In this document: piece by piece, positions 24,514 through 33,229 of the stretch
Layout of the letters: each line of letters begins with the position of its first letter
Position numbering within the stretch: position 1 is the first letter of the stretch
DNA from: Acidobacteriota bacterium
GTDB lineage: Bacteria > Acidobacteriota > Vicinamibacteria > Vicinamibacterales > UBA8438
Length of the DNA stretch: 59,222 nucleotides
Direction: 5' to 3'
Assembly: GCA_026708265.1 (NCBI GenBank)
Contig: JAPOVI010000215.1
Coordinates: forward strand, 1-59,222
Made by a program: the position numbers and the translations under genes
The notes under the pieces: model-generated
Databases searched by the model: none
Seen by the model: the letters and a program-made list of their open reading frames with translations, nothing else
What the model was told of the DNA's origin: nothing

Positions 24514-25173
24514 ATGAGCCGATTCACCATCGAGCGCACGGACGTGGAACTGGAGTCCAGCTTCGCCCCCCGACTCTGGGCTCTCATCCACGACGTCCCT
24601 GTGCTCTACGAGGCGTTGCTGGACAAGCTGGATGGTGCAGGGTTGTCCACTACCGATTTACGCCCGGACCCGGGCGATGGCTCGGTCGGCAGCGCGGGTC
24701 TTGGATTCTGGTTGTTCGGTGGGAGGACCAACGTCCGCCTTGGCCTCGACAGAGTGCGTCTGCGTTCGCTGGCGTCGTCGGACCTGGCGGCCCCAATGGA
24801 GGGGGTGCTGGCCGCCCTGCAACAGGTGGAGCCGGACGTCCGCTTTCGGGCGCACACGTTCGAGTACGCCTGCCATGGCGTCGTCGAAGGGGTGAAGTCG
24901 GCAGACTTCGTCCGACAGTTCGTTCCGACCGCACCGGCGATTCAGGGTTTCGGAGAACGTCTTGGAGCCGGGGCCGCATTCTACTACGGTGCGGCCTCTC
25001 CCGTGCTCAGCTCTACCCTGACGTTGGACGTATCACGAACCCTTCAGGATGGTCTCTTCGTGCGGGTCTTTGTGGTGGTGGACGAGACGGCCGAGACCCG
25101 GCACCAGGTCCACATCCTCGGCGAGGATCGGGTCCGGGCGGTGCTGGCATCCGTGGGCTTGGAGATCAGGTGA
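24514..25173 (+). CDS. Hypothetical protein
   Basis: 219 residues with no signal peptide or membrane helix. The order is a short acidic start, a helix-rich part and then strand-rich segments such as RVFVVVDETAETRHQVHIL. It reads like a soluble two-layer alpha/beta protein. I do not recognise a family. The base and codon use differ a little from the neighbours, with more A/T at third positions, which hints at more recent arrival. It begins a run of three small genes placed between the molybdoprotein and the P-type ATPase; the next start lies 7 bases beyond its stop. Confidence 0.65.
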   Translation: MSRFTIERTDVELESSFAPRLWALIHDVPVLYEALLDKLDGAGLSTTDLRPDPGDGSVGSAGLGFWLFGGRTNVRLGLDRVRLRSLASSDLAAPMEGVLAALQQVEPDVRFRAHTFEYACHGVVEGVKSADFVRQFVPTAPAIQGFGERLGAGAAFYYGAASPVLSSTLTLDVSRTLQDGLFVRVFVVVDETAETRHQVHILGEDRVRAVLASVGLEIR

Positions 25174-25180
25174 GACGGCG

Positions 25181-25804
25181 ATGATCGGGCAGCAACTTGG
25201 GACCGCAAGTGTCGACGCTTCGGCGGCGCCGCTGTCCAAGCCGGACATGGACACGCGAAGTAGCCCGCGGACGAGGAGTACGAGCGGACTCGGCACGCAA
25301 GAGTATCCGGTCGCCGAAGCGTTGATCGCCTCCCGCAGGTCGGTCCCTGAACAGAACCGCCTCCGAGCGCCTTTCGCTCAGCGGCATCTGGAAGTACCGT
25401 CAACGGAACACGACGAGAGTCATCGGGAACGTTCGGCGGGTTGCCTCAGGTTGCGCGCGCCGATCGTAGAGATGGAATCCATGGTCCGGCAACTGCTGGC
25501 CAGGGATCGGGTATTGGCTGCCCGCAGGTTGATACAGGCGATTCCATCAGGTCACGCTCCCGACGAGTCGCTTCGACGCCTGCGCAGGGTGTTGGCCAAG
25601 CCGGTTGTCCTGCGCCGGCTTCCAGCGCGGACGCCGCGGTTCCGGGACGTCGAATGGTTGCGGAGGAATGCCGCCAGCTACTCCGGAATGTGGGTTGCCC
25701 TGGTTGACGGGACGCTGTTGGCGGCCGACAAGTCGCTGTCGGCGTTGCGGCGGAAGCTGAAGGAGCATGCACCGCATGCGAAGCCTCTTCTGCATCGCTT
25801 GTAG
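25181..25804 (+). CDS. Protein with C-terminal DUF5678-like domain
   Basis: 207 residues. The first ~150 are low in recognisable signal and rich in Arg, Ser and Pro; the middle contains a helical stretch of leucine- and Arg-rich text. The last ~45 residues (SYSGMWVALVDGTLLAADKS, then LSALRRKLKEHAP) match the DUF5678 pattern of W-V-A-h-x-x-G-x-h-h-A followed by a short helix. In other genomes DUF5678 proteins often sit beside a retropepsin-like aspartyl protease, as here. The start at ATG 25181 is 7 bases after the previous stop. The long N-terminal part may not be real coding in full; a later start near 25472 would still contain the domain. Confidence 0.6.
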   Translation: MIGQQLGTASVDASAAPLSKPDMDTRSSPRTRSTSGLGTQEYPVAEALIASRRSVPEQNRLRAPFAQRHLEVPSTEHDESHRERSAGCLRLRAPIVEMESMVRQLLARDRVLAARRLIQAIPSGHAPDESLRRLRRVLAKPVVLRRLPARTPRFRDVEWLRRNAASYSGMWVALVDGTLLAADKSLSALRRKLKEHAPHAKPLLHRL

Positions 25805-25813
25805 CGGCAGCCG

Positions 25814-26251
25814 ATGCTTCATTGGAGTGACGGATCCACATTTGCTGCGGGAAGGTCGTCGTATCTTGATTTCGACGAGAGCCAGGGTGAACCGGCTGAC
25901 GCGAGGATCCACGTCCGGGTCGAATTCGACGGCGCGGTAGTGTTGGCTTTGCTCGATACCGGAGCTGCATGGTCGGTAGTGGACGCCGAACTCGCCAACG
26001 AGTTGGGATTCTTCGAACGGGACGGAGAACCACTGACCCTGTCCTCTCGGGCGGGGAGGTTCAAGGGGAAGCTCGTGAGAGCGGTGACGAGATTGGTGGC
26101 AGAAGACGGAGAGTCCGTCGAGATCGAGGCGACGGTGTTCGTGTCACCCGAGTGGCGGGCGGGGAACTTCATAGGGTATTCGGGGCTCCTGGAGCGCATT
26201 CGGTTTGCCGTTGATCCCGATACCAACTCCTTTATCTTCGGAGCGCTTTGA
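25814..26251 (+). CDS. Retropepsin-like aspartic protease
   Basis: 145 residues. The single-domain retropepsin fold is indicated by hydrophobic-hydrophobic-Asp-Thr-Gly (LALLDTGAAWSVVD, Asp48) followed by a short strand and flap region, then LTLSSRAGRFKGKLVRA and a closing FIGYSGLLERIRFAVD segment. Bacterial relatives act as homodimers because each copy brings one catalytic Asp. It starts 9 bases after the DUF5678 gene, so the two are probably co-expressed as a pair. The natural substrate is unknown; the DUF5678 protein is a plausible partner or substrate. The protein has no signal peptide and should be cytoplasmic. Confidence 0.8.
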   Translation: MLHWSDGSTFAAGRSSYLDFDESQGEPADARIHVRVEFDGAVVLALLDTGAAWSVVDAELANELGFFERDGEPLTLSSRAGRFKGKLVRAVTRLVAEDGESVEIEATVFVSPEWRAGNFIGYSGLLERIRFAVDPDTNSFIFGAL

Positions 26252-26277
26252 CCGCGGCGCCCAAAGGAGTGCACGTC

Positions 26278-28485
26278 ATGCGCAAGCAACTGGACTTCCG
26301 GGTAGAGGGGCTCGACTGCAACGCGGAGGCGAAGCTGCTCCGCGAGGCCCTCGCGGATCGTGACGGCGTCCACGGAGTCTCCTTCCACGTGGTCGACGGC
26401 CGGATGACCGTCGACGCGGATACGGAGCGGCTGGGCTCCGAGGAGATCGAGGCGGCCGTCGCCCGCCTCGGGATGCGGGCGGAGCCGTGGGACCGGCCGG
26501 CGGCGCGGGTCGAGTCGTGGTGGGACGTCCACGCCCGCCACGCCCTCGTGGTCGCGAGCGGCGTCACGCTCGTCGGCGGGCTGGCGCTGCACGTAGCGGT
26601 GGCGGGCGGCGGCGTCGTGCAGACGCTGTTGGGGCACGCCCACGGGGTGCACGGCGTCGATGCGAGGGTTGCGGCGCTCCTCCTCGTCGGCATCCTGGCC
26701 GGTCTCTTCCACGCGATCCCGAAGGCGGCGCGCTCGCTCGTGCGGCTGCGGCCCGACATGAACGCGCTGGTGTGCGTCTCGGTCGTCGGCGCCCTGTTTC
26801 TGGCGGAGTGGGCCGAGGCGGCCGTGCTGGCGTTCCTGTACGGGCTCTCGGGGCTCGTCGAAAGCTGGAGCGCCCGGCGCGCGCGCGACGCCATCGGCTC
26901 GCTGTTACGGATCACGCCGGCCACGGCTTCGGTCGTGCACGGCGACCACGAGCACCGCGTGCCGGTCGACCGCGTGGCGGTCGGGGCGCAGGTGCGGGTG
27001 CGGCCCGGCGAGCGCGTCTCCTGCGACGGCGTGGTCATCGAGGGGAACTCCTTCGTCGATCAGGCCCTCGTGACGGGGGAGTCCGTGCCGGCCTGGAAAT
27101 CGGCCGGCGATCCCGTGTTCGCCGGCACCGTCAACGGCCACGGCACGATCGACCTGCGGGTGACCCGGCCGGCGTCCGACACGATGCTCGCCCGCATCGT
27201 TCGCATGGTCGGCGAGAGCCACCACCACCGCGCGCCGACCGAGCGCTTCATCGACCAGTTCGCCCGCTACTACACGCCGCTGATGTTCGCGGTGGCGTTC
27301 GCGGTCGGGGCCGGCCCGCCGTTGCTGGCGGGCGCCGACTGGCAGCACTGGTTCTACCAGGCGATGCTCATCCTGCTGATCTCGTGCCCGTGCGGGCTCG
27401 TGATCTCGACCCCGGTCACGATCGCCGCCGCCATCACGTCGGCCACCCGTCACGGCGTACTGATCAAGGGGGGCTCCCATCTCGAGGAGCTGGCCCGCCT
27501 GCGTGCCGTCGCCTTCGACAAGACCGGCGTCATCACGCGCGGCGCGCCCGAGGTGCGGGAGGTGCTTCCGGTCGGCGCCCACTCGGAGCGGGACGTGCTC
27601 GCCCGGCTGCTGGCCGTCGAGATGCGGAGCGAGCACCCCCTGTCGCGCGCCATCGTCCGCTGCGCGCGGGAGCGCGGGATCGAGCCGGCCGATCTGGAGC
27701 ACTTCACGGCGGTCGAGGGGCGCGGAGCCGAGGCGCGGATCGACGGCGAGCGGTTCTGGGTCGGCAGCGCCCGCTTCGCGCGCGAGCAGGGAGCGGCAGG
27801 CTCCATCGAGCCGGAACTCCGGGCACGCCGGCGGCCGGACGAGACGGTCGTCGTCTGCGGCGCGGGAAGCGACATCTGGGCGTTCCTCACGATTGCGGAT
27901 CCCATGCGGCCGGAGGCGGCGCCCGCCGTTGCGCGGATGCACGCACACGGCCTCCGGTCGGTCCTGCTCACCGGGGACAACGCGGCCACGGCCCGCAGCG
28001 TCGGCGACCGCGTCGAGGTCGGCGAGGTGCGGGCGGAACTCCTGCCGGACGACAAGGCGGCGGCCGTGCGCGCATCCATCGCGCGCGATGGACCCACCGC
28101 GATGGTCGGCGACGGCATCAACGACAGCCAGGCGCTGCTGGCCGCATCGGTCGGCATCGCCATGGGCGGCAACGCCACCGACGTGGCGGTCGAGTCCGCC
28201 GACGTCGTGCTGCTCAAGGACGACCTGACGAAGCTCCCGTTCCTCGTGGACCACGCCCGCCGCGCCCGTCGGGTCATCATCGAGAACGTGACGGTGGCGC
28301 TTGGAGCGAAGGCGCTGTTTCTCGCCGTCATGGCGCTGGGCGCGGCGACGCTCTGGATGGCCGTCGCCGCCGACATGGGCGCGTCTCTTCTCGTGACCTT
28401 CAACGGTCTGCGGATGCTCGGCACAGGGTCGGCCAAGGGCGCCGCCGCCGCGCGTGCGCTCTCACCGGCCGATCAGAGGACCTGA
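26278..28485 (+). CDS. Heavy-metal P-type ATPase (Zn/Cd/Pb type)
   Basis: 735 residues. The protein has an N-terminal HMA-like domain (residues 5-70), eight membrane helices, the actuator TGES loop (LVTGESVPAWKSAG), the metal site CPC (C370-P-C372), the phosphorylation motif DKTG (D414), SEHPLSRAI, and GDGINDSQALLAA. It hydrolyses ATP to expel Zn2+, Cd2+ or Pb2+ from the cytoplasm. The HMA domain reads GLDCNAEA instead of the usual GxxCxxC, so its second Cys is missing. The ATG at 26278 is chosen because AAAGGAG lies 8 bases upstream; a TTG at 26248 is also in frame. It is 26 bases after the protease gene and may share a promoter with it. Confidence 0.95.
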   Translation: MRKQLDFRVEGLDCNAEAKLLREALADRDGVHGVSFHVVDGRMTVDADTERLGSEEIEAAVARLGMRAEPWDRPAARVESWWDVHARHALVVASGVTLVGGLALHVAVAGGGVVQTLLGHAHGVHGVDARVAALLLVGILAGLFHAIPKAARSLVRLRPDMNALVCVSVVGALFLAEWAEAAVLAFLYGLSGLVESWSARRARDAIGSLLRITPATASVVHGDHEHRVPVDRVAVGAQVRVRPGERVSCDGVVIEGNSFVDQALVTGESVPAWKSAGDPVFAGTVNGHGTIDLRVTRPASDTMLARIVRMVGESHHHRAPTERFIDQFARYYTPLMFAVAFAVGAGPPLLAGADWQHWFYQAMLILLISCPCGLVISTPVTIAAAITSATRHGVLIKGGSHLEELARLRAVAFDKTGVITRGAPEVREVLPVGAHSERDVLARLLAVEMRSEHPLSRAIVRCARERGIEPADLEHFTAVEGRGAEARIDGERFWVGSARFAREQGAAGSIEPELRARRRPDETVVVCGAGSDIWAFLTIADPMRPEAAPAVARMHAHGLRSVLLTGDNAATARSVGDRVEVGEVRAELLPDDKAAAVRASIARDGPTAMVGDGINDSQALLAASVGIAMGGNATDVAVESADVVLLKDDLTKLPFLVDHARRARRVIIENVTVALGAKALFLAVMALGAATLWMAVAADMGASLLVTFNGLRMLGTGSAKGAAAARALSPADQRT

Positions 28486-28572
28486 TCTCATCCGCGCATC
28501 GTCCCGCGGCGTTCGTGGCCGACGGCCCTGCCCGCAACGCCCTCGCCGGCGGGCGCCGCTCCGCGCGGTGGT

Positions 28573-28601
28573 TTGCGCCCCGCGCGCGGACGATCTAGAG
28601 T
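28573..28601 (+). promoter_or_regulatory. Sigma-70-type promoter for the OsmC gene
   Basis: TTGCGC at 28573-28578 and TAGAGT at 28596-28601 are separated by a 17-base spacer. Transcription would start near 28608, leaving a 5' leader of about 100 bases before the ATG at 28707. AGGGAGGA at 28696-28703 is the ribosome site. Confidence 0.5.
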
Positions 28602-28706
28602 CCTGTGCGCCTCGGCTTCCGCGCTCCGGGGCGCTTCACCGACACAGATGAACGATGTCCGGGCACCGGGCCGCGCGGGCCGCGTCCGGACCGCCAGGGA
28701 GGACAC

Positions 28707-29132
28707 ATGGACAGCAAGGCTTCGGCCGTCTGGAAGGGCGATCTGCGGGGCGGCAGCGGGACGATCTCGGCCGCGAGCGGCGTGCTCTCCGACGCCGCGT
28801 ACACGTTCGCGACGCGCTTCGAGGGCAGCGCCGGGACGAATCCGGAGGAGCTCGTCGCGGCCGCCCACGCCGGGTGCTTCTCCATGGCCCTGTCGCACGG
28901 CCTCGCCCAGGCCGGCCACACCCCCGACCACGTCAGCACCGCCGCCACGGTGAGCCTGGAGCAGGTCGAGGGCGGTTTCGCGGTCACGAAGATCCACCTC
29001 GAGGTCTCGGCGAAGGTGCCGGGCATCGATGCGGCCGGATTCGACAAGGCGGCGAACGACGCCAAGGCCGGGTGCCCGATCTCGAAGCTGATGAACGCCG
29101 AGATCTCGATGAACGCCGTGCTGGAGGGGTAG
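28707..29132 (+). CDS. OsmC family peroxiredoxin-like protein
   Basis: 141 residues, the normal OsmC size. The two catalytic cysteines lie in AAAHAGCFSMALS (peroxidatic) and AKAGCPISKLM (resolving). The first half contains the GTNPEELVAAAHAG helix start that is constant in the family. OsmC proteins use the Cys pair to reduce organic hydroperoxides, with thiol donors such as lipoyl groups. It has its own promoter and strong ribosome site. The neighbouring heavy-metal ATPase and oxidative-stress role fit a stress-defence block. No regulator such as OhrR is next to it. Confidence 0.95.
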   Translation: MDSKASAVWKGDLRGGSGTISAASGVLSDAAYTFATRFEGSAGTNPEELVAAAHAGCFSMALSHGLAQAGHTPDHVSTAATVSLEQVEGGFAVTKIHLEVSAKVPGIDAAGFDKAANDAKAGCPISKLMNAEISMNAVLEG

Positions 29133-29650
29133 GTGGGGTCGGACGGGGCGCTGCGATCCCTGCAGGAGGCCGCCGGCCCCCGTCCCTTCCTCCGCCATTC
29201 GCGGCCTGAGGTTCCGGCGCCGTAGACCGGTGGCCTCGTTGCCGTCCCATCTGGCCGGCCGTCTGCTGGTCCGCGGCGGTGGCCTTCGCACGTCCTTTCC
29301 GGACAGATCGGGCTCACCATAGCCGCGGGAGGCGGCCTCCCCCCAAACACTGCGCCTCATTCTGAACCGGACTCTGCCGGTTCGCCGCGGCACGCCGCGG
29401 ACGAGAAACCCGGTCGCGAGGACCGGATCGGTCGCTCCCCCGCCTTCCGGCGACACAGCCCGCCAAGCCTGTGCCTACCAATACGGGTAGGGACGAAGGC
29501 CGTGCAGTCGTGGCAAGCTACGGCCCCGTACGATTGGTCGACATCGTGGAATCGCGATGCTCGGTCAAGAGGTTGCCGGGAGCGAAGGGAGCACGGGCAG
29601 ATTCCCCCGCGCTCACACAGCGCGCCGTCGGGCCGGTTCGAGGAGGCACG
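29133..29650. other. Non-coding gap upstream of the kinase operon
   Basis: About 518 bases with no convincing gene. A short inverted repeat at roughly 29325-29341 (GGGAGG...CCTCCC) is visible but has no T-run. A promoter for the kinase must lie here; no strong -35/-10 pair was found. AGGAGG at 29641-29646 is the ribosome site for the kinase ATG at 29651. Confidence 0.5.
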
Positions 29651-31831
29651 ATGACCTCACCCGAGAACGATGCACCACGGAGCTTCGCGGACCGTTTCCA
29701 CGTCGAGTCGCGACTGGGACGCGGGGGCATGGGCGACGTGTACAAGGCGTTCGATACGGTGCTGCGGCGAACCGTTGCGGTCAAGACCCTGACCCCCGGG
29801 AGGGTGGAGCCGGAAGCGATCGAGCGCCTGCAACGCGAGGCCCGGGCGTGCGCTCGACTTGCGCATCCCGACATCGTCACGATTCACGACGTGCTGCAGG
29901 TGGATGGCAGCGTCTGCATCGTGATGGAGCACCTCGAGGGAGAGAGCCTCGAGGCCCTGCACCGCTTTCCGAGGTTCTGCAACCTCGAAGCGAAGCTCGG
30001 CATCATCATCGGCATACTGGGGGCGCTGCACTACGCCCACGGGAGGGGCGTGGTGCATCGGGACGTCAAGCCAAGGAACGTGCAGTTGTTGCCGGACGGA
30101 TCGATAAAGGTGCTCGACTTCGGCGTCGCACACGTTGCGGGAGCCGAGACGCTGACCGTGACCGGAACGATGACAGGCACCATGCACTACGCCTCGCCGG
30201 AGCAGTTGCGGGCAGAGGATACGGATGCCGGTACCGACATCTACTCCACCGGCATCCTGGCCTACGAGATACTGACGGGGCGGCGCCCGTTCGAAGGCGA
30301 CAGCGTCGCGGCGGTGCTCGCGAAGGTGCTGCAGGAGCCGTTGCCTCCCTTGGGCACGACGTGGAGCGGGGCTTTCCCGGAGATCGAGCACATCGTCCGG
30401 AGGGCCACGGAGAAGCGCCGCGAAGATCGGTACGTCACTGCGGGAGAGATGAAGAACGCGCTGACGTCCTTTGTGGCCGCGTCGCGCGAAGCGCTGGCCG
30501 GGGAGCCGGCGGCGACAGCGCCAGAGTTCGCCCGCACGGGCGCCGGGACGCGGGAAGCGCGGACTCTGACGGCGGCCGGCGGGACCGCGACAGGAGGGCG
30601 TAGCGATCCGCTGATCACGGCGGCGACCGATCTCGGGCCCGCGACCGGCGACGAATCGCGGTGGCGGGCTGTGGAACCCGCGCCCAGCGGGGAGCCGGGA
30701 CCGGTCCCGGGCACCGATGGAGACGCAGGTCGGGGAGCGGAGAGTTCGACATGGCGGGGCGGCTGGCTTCCCGTTGCTGGCGCGGCGGGGTTGGTGGTGT
30801 CGATCGCGGTGCTGCTCATCGCGTATTCGTGGAACTCGTCCGGGTCGCCCGACGAGGTGCCTGCCCCGGACCCTGCGCTGGTGTCCGCCGCCCTGCCGGC
30901 CGGCGAGCCGCGGGCAGGCATGGCGACCGCCGTGGTGCCCGCGCCGGACGCTGCCGTGCGTCCGGCGAATGAGGCGCTGCCTCCGACGGAGGCCGGAGCG
31001 CCCGGCATCCGGACGACCGAATCGATGCCCGACGGCGAGCGGTCCTCGCGGGAAGCGACCGCCGCCGCGGGACGCGGGCGCGACTCGAGCGTGCCGACCG
31101 GTGCTTCGGCGGCGCTCTCCTCCGGGGGCGATGGCTTCGTCGCGCCGGCTGGCAGTACGGCGCGGCCCGGCGAAACCGCGCCCGGGCCGGGGCCGAACGA
31201 CAGCGCCAAGCTGCTGTACTACGCGCCCGCTCCCGTGGTCGGTGCAGCCGGGCCGGCCGGTTCCGGCCCCATCCCACCCGCGGACGTCGGCGCCGGCGGG
31301 TTCACCAACGCCGGCATCCGGTACCGGATTGTCAGGCGCGACTCGGACGGGAGCGCCGGGGAAGTCGCCCCGGACACCACGTTCCGGTCCGGTGACCGCA
31401 TCCGGTTCGTGTTCGAGCCCAACGTCGACGGCTTCCTCTACGTGGCGCAGCGGGGCTCCACCGGGCGCTGGTCCATGCTGCTGCCCCACCCGCTCATCAA
31501 CGGCGGCCGGAATGCAGTGACGCGGTTCGCAGAGGTCACCATTCCCCCGGAAGGCTGGTTCCGGTTCGACGAGAACCCGGGAACCGAGCAGGTCTTCGTC
31601 TACTTGAGCAAGGAGCCGGTCGACACCTTGCCCGGCGGCGCCCGCCCGGTCGTCACTGCACACTCCGTGGAGCAGCCCACGGTAATCGAGCTCGCCAACT
31701 CCGTGCGATCGAGAGATCTGGTGTTCGAGAGCGAGGACCCGCTCGGCGACGCGGGGCAGGCCGCCTACGTCGTGAACCAGGACGGCGCCGGAGGTCCGGT
31801 GACGTGGACGGTGGAGCTGCACCACCGATGA
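29651..31831 (+). CDS. Membrane Ser/Thr protein kinase with C-terminal DUF4384-like domain
   Basis: 726 residues. The kinase domain (about 16-275) holds the Gly loop GRGGMGDVY, Lys45 in AVK, HRD (H136-D138) followed by KPRNV, and DFG (D156). All key residues are present, so it should be active. A low-complexity Pro/Ala/Gly region follows, then one membrane helix (WLPVAGAAGLVVSIAVLLIA, near residue 375) and another low-complexity stretch. The C-terminal ~170 residues match the DUF4384 pattern (DTTFRSGDRIRFVFEPNVDG and FLYVAQRG, then STGRWSMLLP). The outer part may sense envelope state and the kinase signals inside. It heads a plus-strand run that continues with an Ig/PKD protein and a caspase. 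ATG at 29651 is set by AGGAGG upstream. Confidence 0.92.
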   Translation: MTSPENDAPRSFADRFHVESRLGRGGMGDVYKAFDTVLRRTVAVKTLTPGRVEPEAIERLQREARACARLAHPDIVTIHDVLQVDGSVCIVMEHLEGESLEALHRFPRFCNLEAKLGIIIGILGALHYAHGRGVVHRDVKPRNVQLLPDGSIKVLDFGVAHVAGAETLTVTGTMTGTMHYASPEQLRAEDTDAGTDIYSTGILAYEILTGRRPFEGDSVAAVLAKVLQEPLPPLGTTWSGAFPEIEHIVRRATEKRREDRYVTAGEMKNALTSFVAASREALAGEPAATAPEFARTGAGTREARTLTAAGGTATGGRSDPLITAATDLGPATGDESRWRAVEPAPSGEPGPVPGTDGDAGRGAESSTWRGGWLPVAGAAGLVVSIAVLLIAYSWNSSGSPDEVPAPDPALVSAALPAGEPRAGMATAVVPAPDAAVRPANEALPPTEAGAPGIRTTESMPDGERSSREATAAAGRGRDSSVPTGASAALSSGGDGFVAPAGSTARPGETAPGPGPNDSAKLLYYAPAPVVGAAGPAGSGPIPPADVGAGGFTNAGIRYRIVRRDSDGSAGEVAPDTTFRSGDRIRFVFEPNVDGFLYVAQRGSTGRWSMLLPHPLINGGRNAVTRFAEVTIPPEGWFRFDENPGTEQVFVYLSKEPVDTLPGGARPVVTAHSVEQPTVIELANSVRSRDLVFESEDPLGDAGQAAYVVNQDGAGGPVTWTVELHHR

Positions 31832-31893
31832 GGCGGCGGTCGCCGGCCGGGGAGGCCGCGGCAACCGGACCACGGGAGCGAGGTAGCGGCCAC

Positions 31894-33153
31894 ATGGGTG
31901 GAGGCATCGCGAGCGCGGTCGACCTGCGGAGCCACGCATGCGCCCTGGCACTTGGAGTTGCCGTTGCGGCTGGCTCGGCCACGGCACCGGCGATGGCCGA
32001 GCAGGACCCTGGCCTCCGCATCGTGGTACTGGAGGGTGAGGACAGCGTCAACATCATCGGGCAGGGGACGGCGGTTCCGACGGTAGTAGAGGTCCGCGAC
32101 CGGAACGACCTGCCGGTGTCGGGCGCGTCGGTGGTGTTCCTGCTCGGCGAGGGAGGCACCGCAACGCTGAACGCAGGCTTGTCGCAAGTGGCCGTCACGA
32201 CGAACGCGCTGGGCCAGGCGGCGGTGACGGTGAACCCGCTGGCCAGCGGGGCGGTGCAGCTTCAGGTGAGCGCGGCGTTCCAGGGACAGGCGGCGACCGC
32301 GGCGATCGTGCAGACCAATGTGGCCACGGCGGCCGCGGCGGGAGGCACGGCGGGGGGTGCGGCGGGCACCGCGGGGACGGGCGGTGGAACCGGAGGAGGA
32401 GCCGGCGGAGCTACGGGGGCGGCGGCCGGAGGCGGTGCCGGCGGCGGGCTGGGCGCGGGGGGCGTTGTCGGGATCGTGGCCGGAAGCGTGGGCGCGGCGG
32501 TGGCCGGAGTGGCGGTCGCTCGGGATGCCGATCCCGCCCCACCCGTCGCGGCGTTCCGGATCTCGCCGAACGGGCTCGGGATGGCCGGGCTGACGGAGTA
32601 CCGCTTCGACGGCAGCGGCTCGTCGGATCCCAACCGGGATGCTCTGACGTACGCGTGGGACTTCGGGGACGGCGACCGGGGATCGGGCGTCACCGCGACG
32701 CACGTCTACCGAACGCCGGGCACGTTCGACGTCACCCTGACGGTGAGCGACGGCAGCGCGGAGGCGACCACCATTGGTTCAGTACAGGTAGGTCACACTC
32801 TTGACGGCCGATTCGTGGGAGGTTGGGTCAATGACGGCTGCGGTTCAACGTCCGTTACCTCTACGCTTGATTTGCGCCAGGACAGGCTGATGTTGAGCGG
32901 TAGTCTTGAGGACTACGCAGTTCCTGCATCGTCGCGGTGCATCCCCTACAGTTTCTATTGGTCCGTCCTCGGCACGATCTCGGACGCCGACGATTTTGTT
33001 TGTCCATGCGATATACATCTGGAGCTCCGGTATGCCGGCTCCAGTCTCGAAACACCTAGTGCCGAGAGCACTGAGGAAGGGCCATGGGACGGGGTTGTCG
33101 CGGCGGGCGCCGATAGCATCGACCTCGGGTTCGTCGTTCTGCGGCGGGAATGA
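31894..33153 (+). CDS. Secreted Ig-like/PKD protein, copy 1
   Basis: 419 residues. A signal peptide (LRSHACALALGVAVAAGSAT, then APAMA) is followed by an Ig-like domain of the Big/invasin type (residues ~40-150; IVVLEGEDSVNIIGQGTAVP). A Gly/Ala-rich linker of ~50 residues contains a glycine-zipper-like hydrophobic segment (GVVGIVAGSVGAAVAGVAVA). A PKD domain (LTYAWDFGDG) and a ~115-residue C-terminal domain with conserved Cys follow (RCIPYSFYWSV, DFVCPCDIHLEL). The ATG at 31894 has GAGGTAG seven bases upstream and starts the signal peptide. The frame is open from 31828, whose ATG overlaps the kinase stop, and that earlier start cannot be excluded. It pairs with a close paralog at 35536. Surface or periplasmic location is likely; function is unknown. 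Confidence 0.85.
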   Translation: MGGGIASAVDLRSHACALALGVAVAAGSATAPAMAEQDPGLRIVVLEGEDSVNIIGQGTAVPTVVEVRDRNDLPVSGASVVFLLGEGGTATLNAGLSQVAVTTNALGQAAVTVNPLASGAVQLQVSAAFQGQAATAAIVQTNVATAAAAGGTAGGAAGTAGTGGGTGGGAGGATGAAAGGGAGGGLGAGGVVGIVAGSVGAAVAGVAVARDADPAPPVAAFRISPNGLGMAGLTEYRFDGSGSSDPNRDALTYAWDFGDGDRGSGVTATHVYRTPGTFDVTLTVSDGSAEATTIGSVQVGHTLDGRFVGGWVNDGCGSTSVTSTLDLRQDRLMLSGSLEDYAVPASSRCIPYSFYWSVLGTISDADDFVCPCDIHLELRYAGSSLETPSAESTEEGPWDGVVAAGADSIDLGFVVLRRE

Positions 33154-33229
33154 CGACCCCATACAAGCAGACCATCCGTCGAAGGATGTGAGATGCCCGG
33201 CACGGGCTGACTCGATCAGGAGGAATCGA

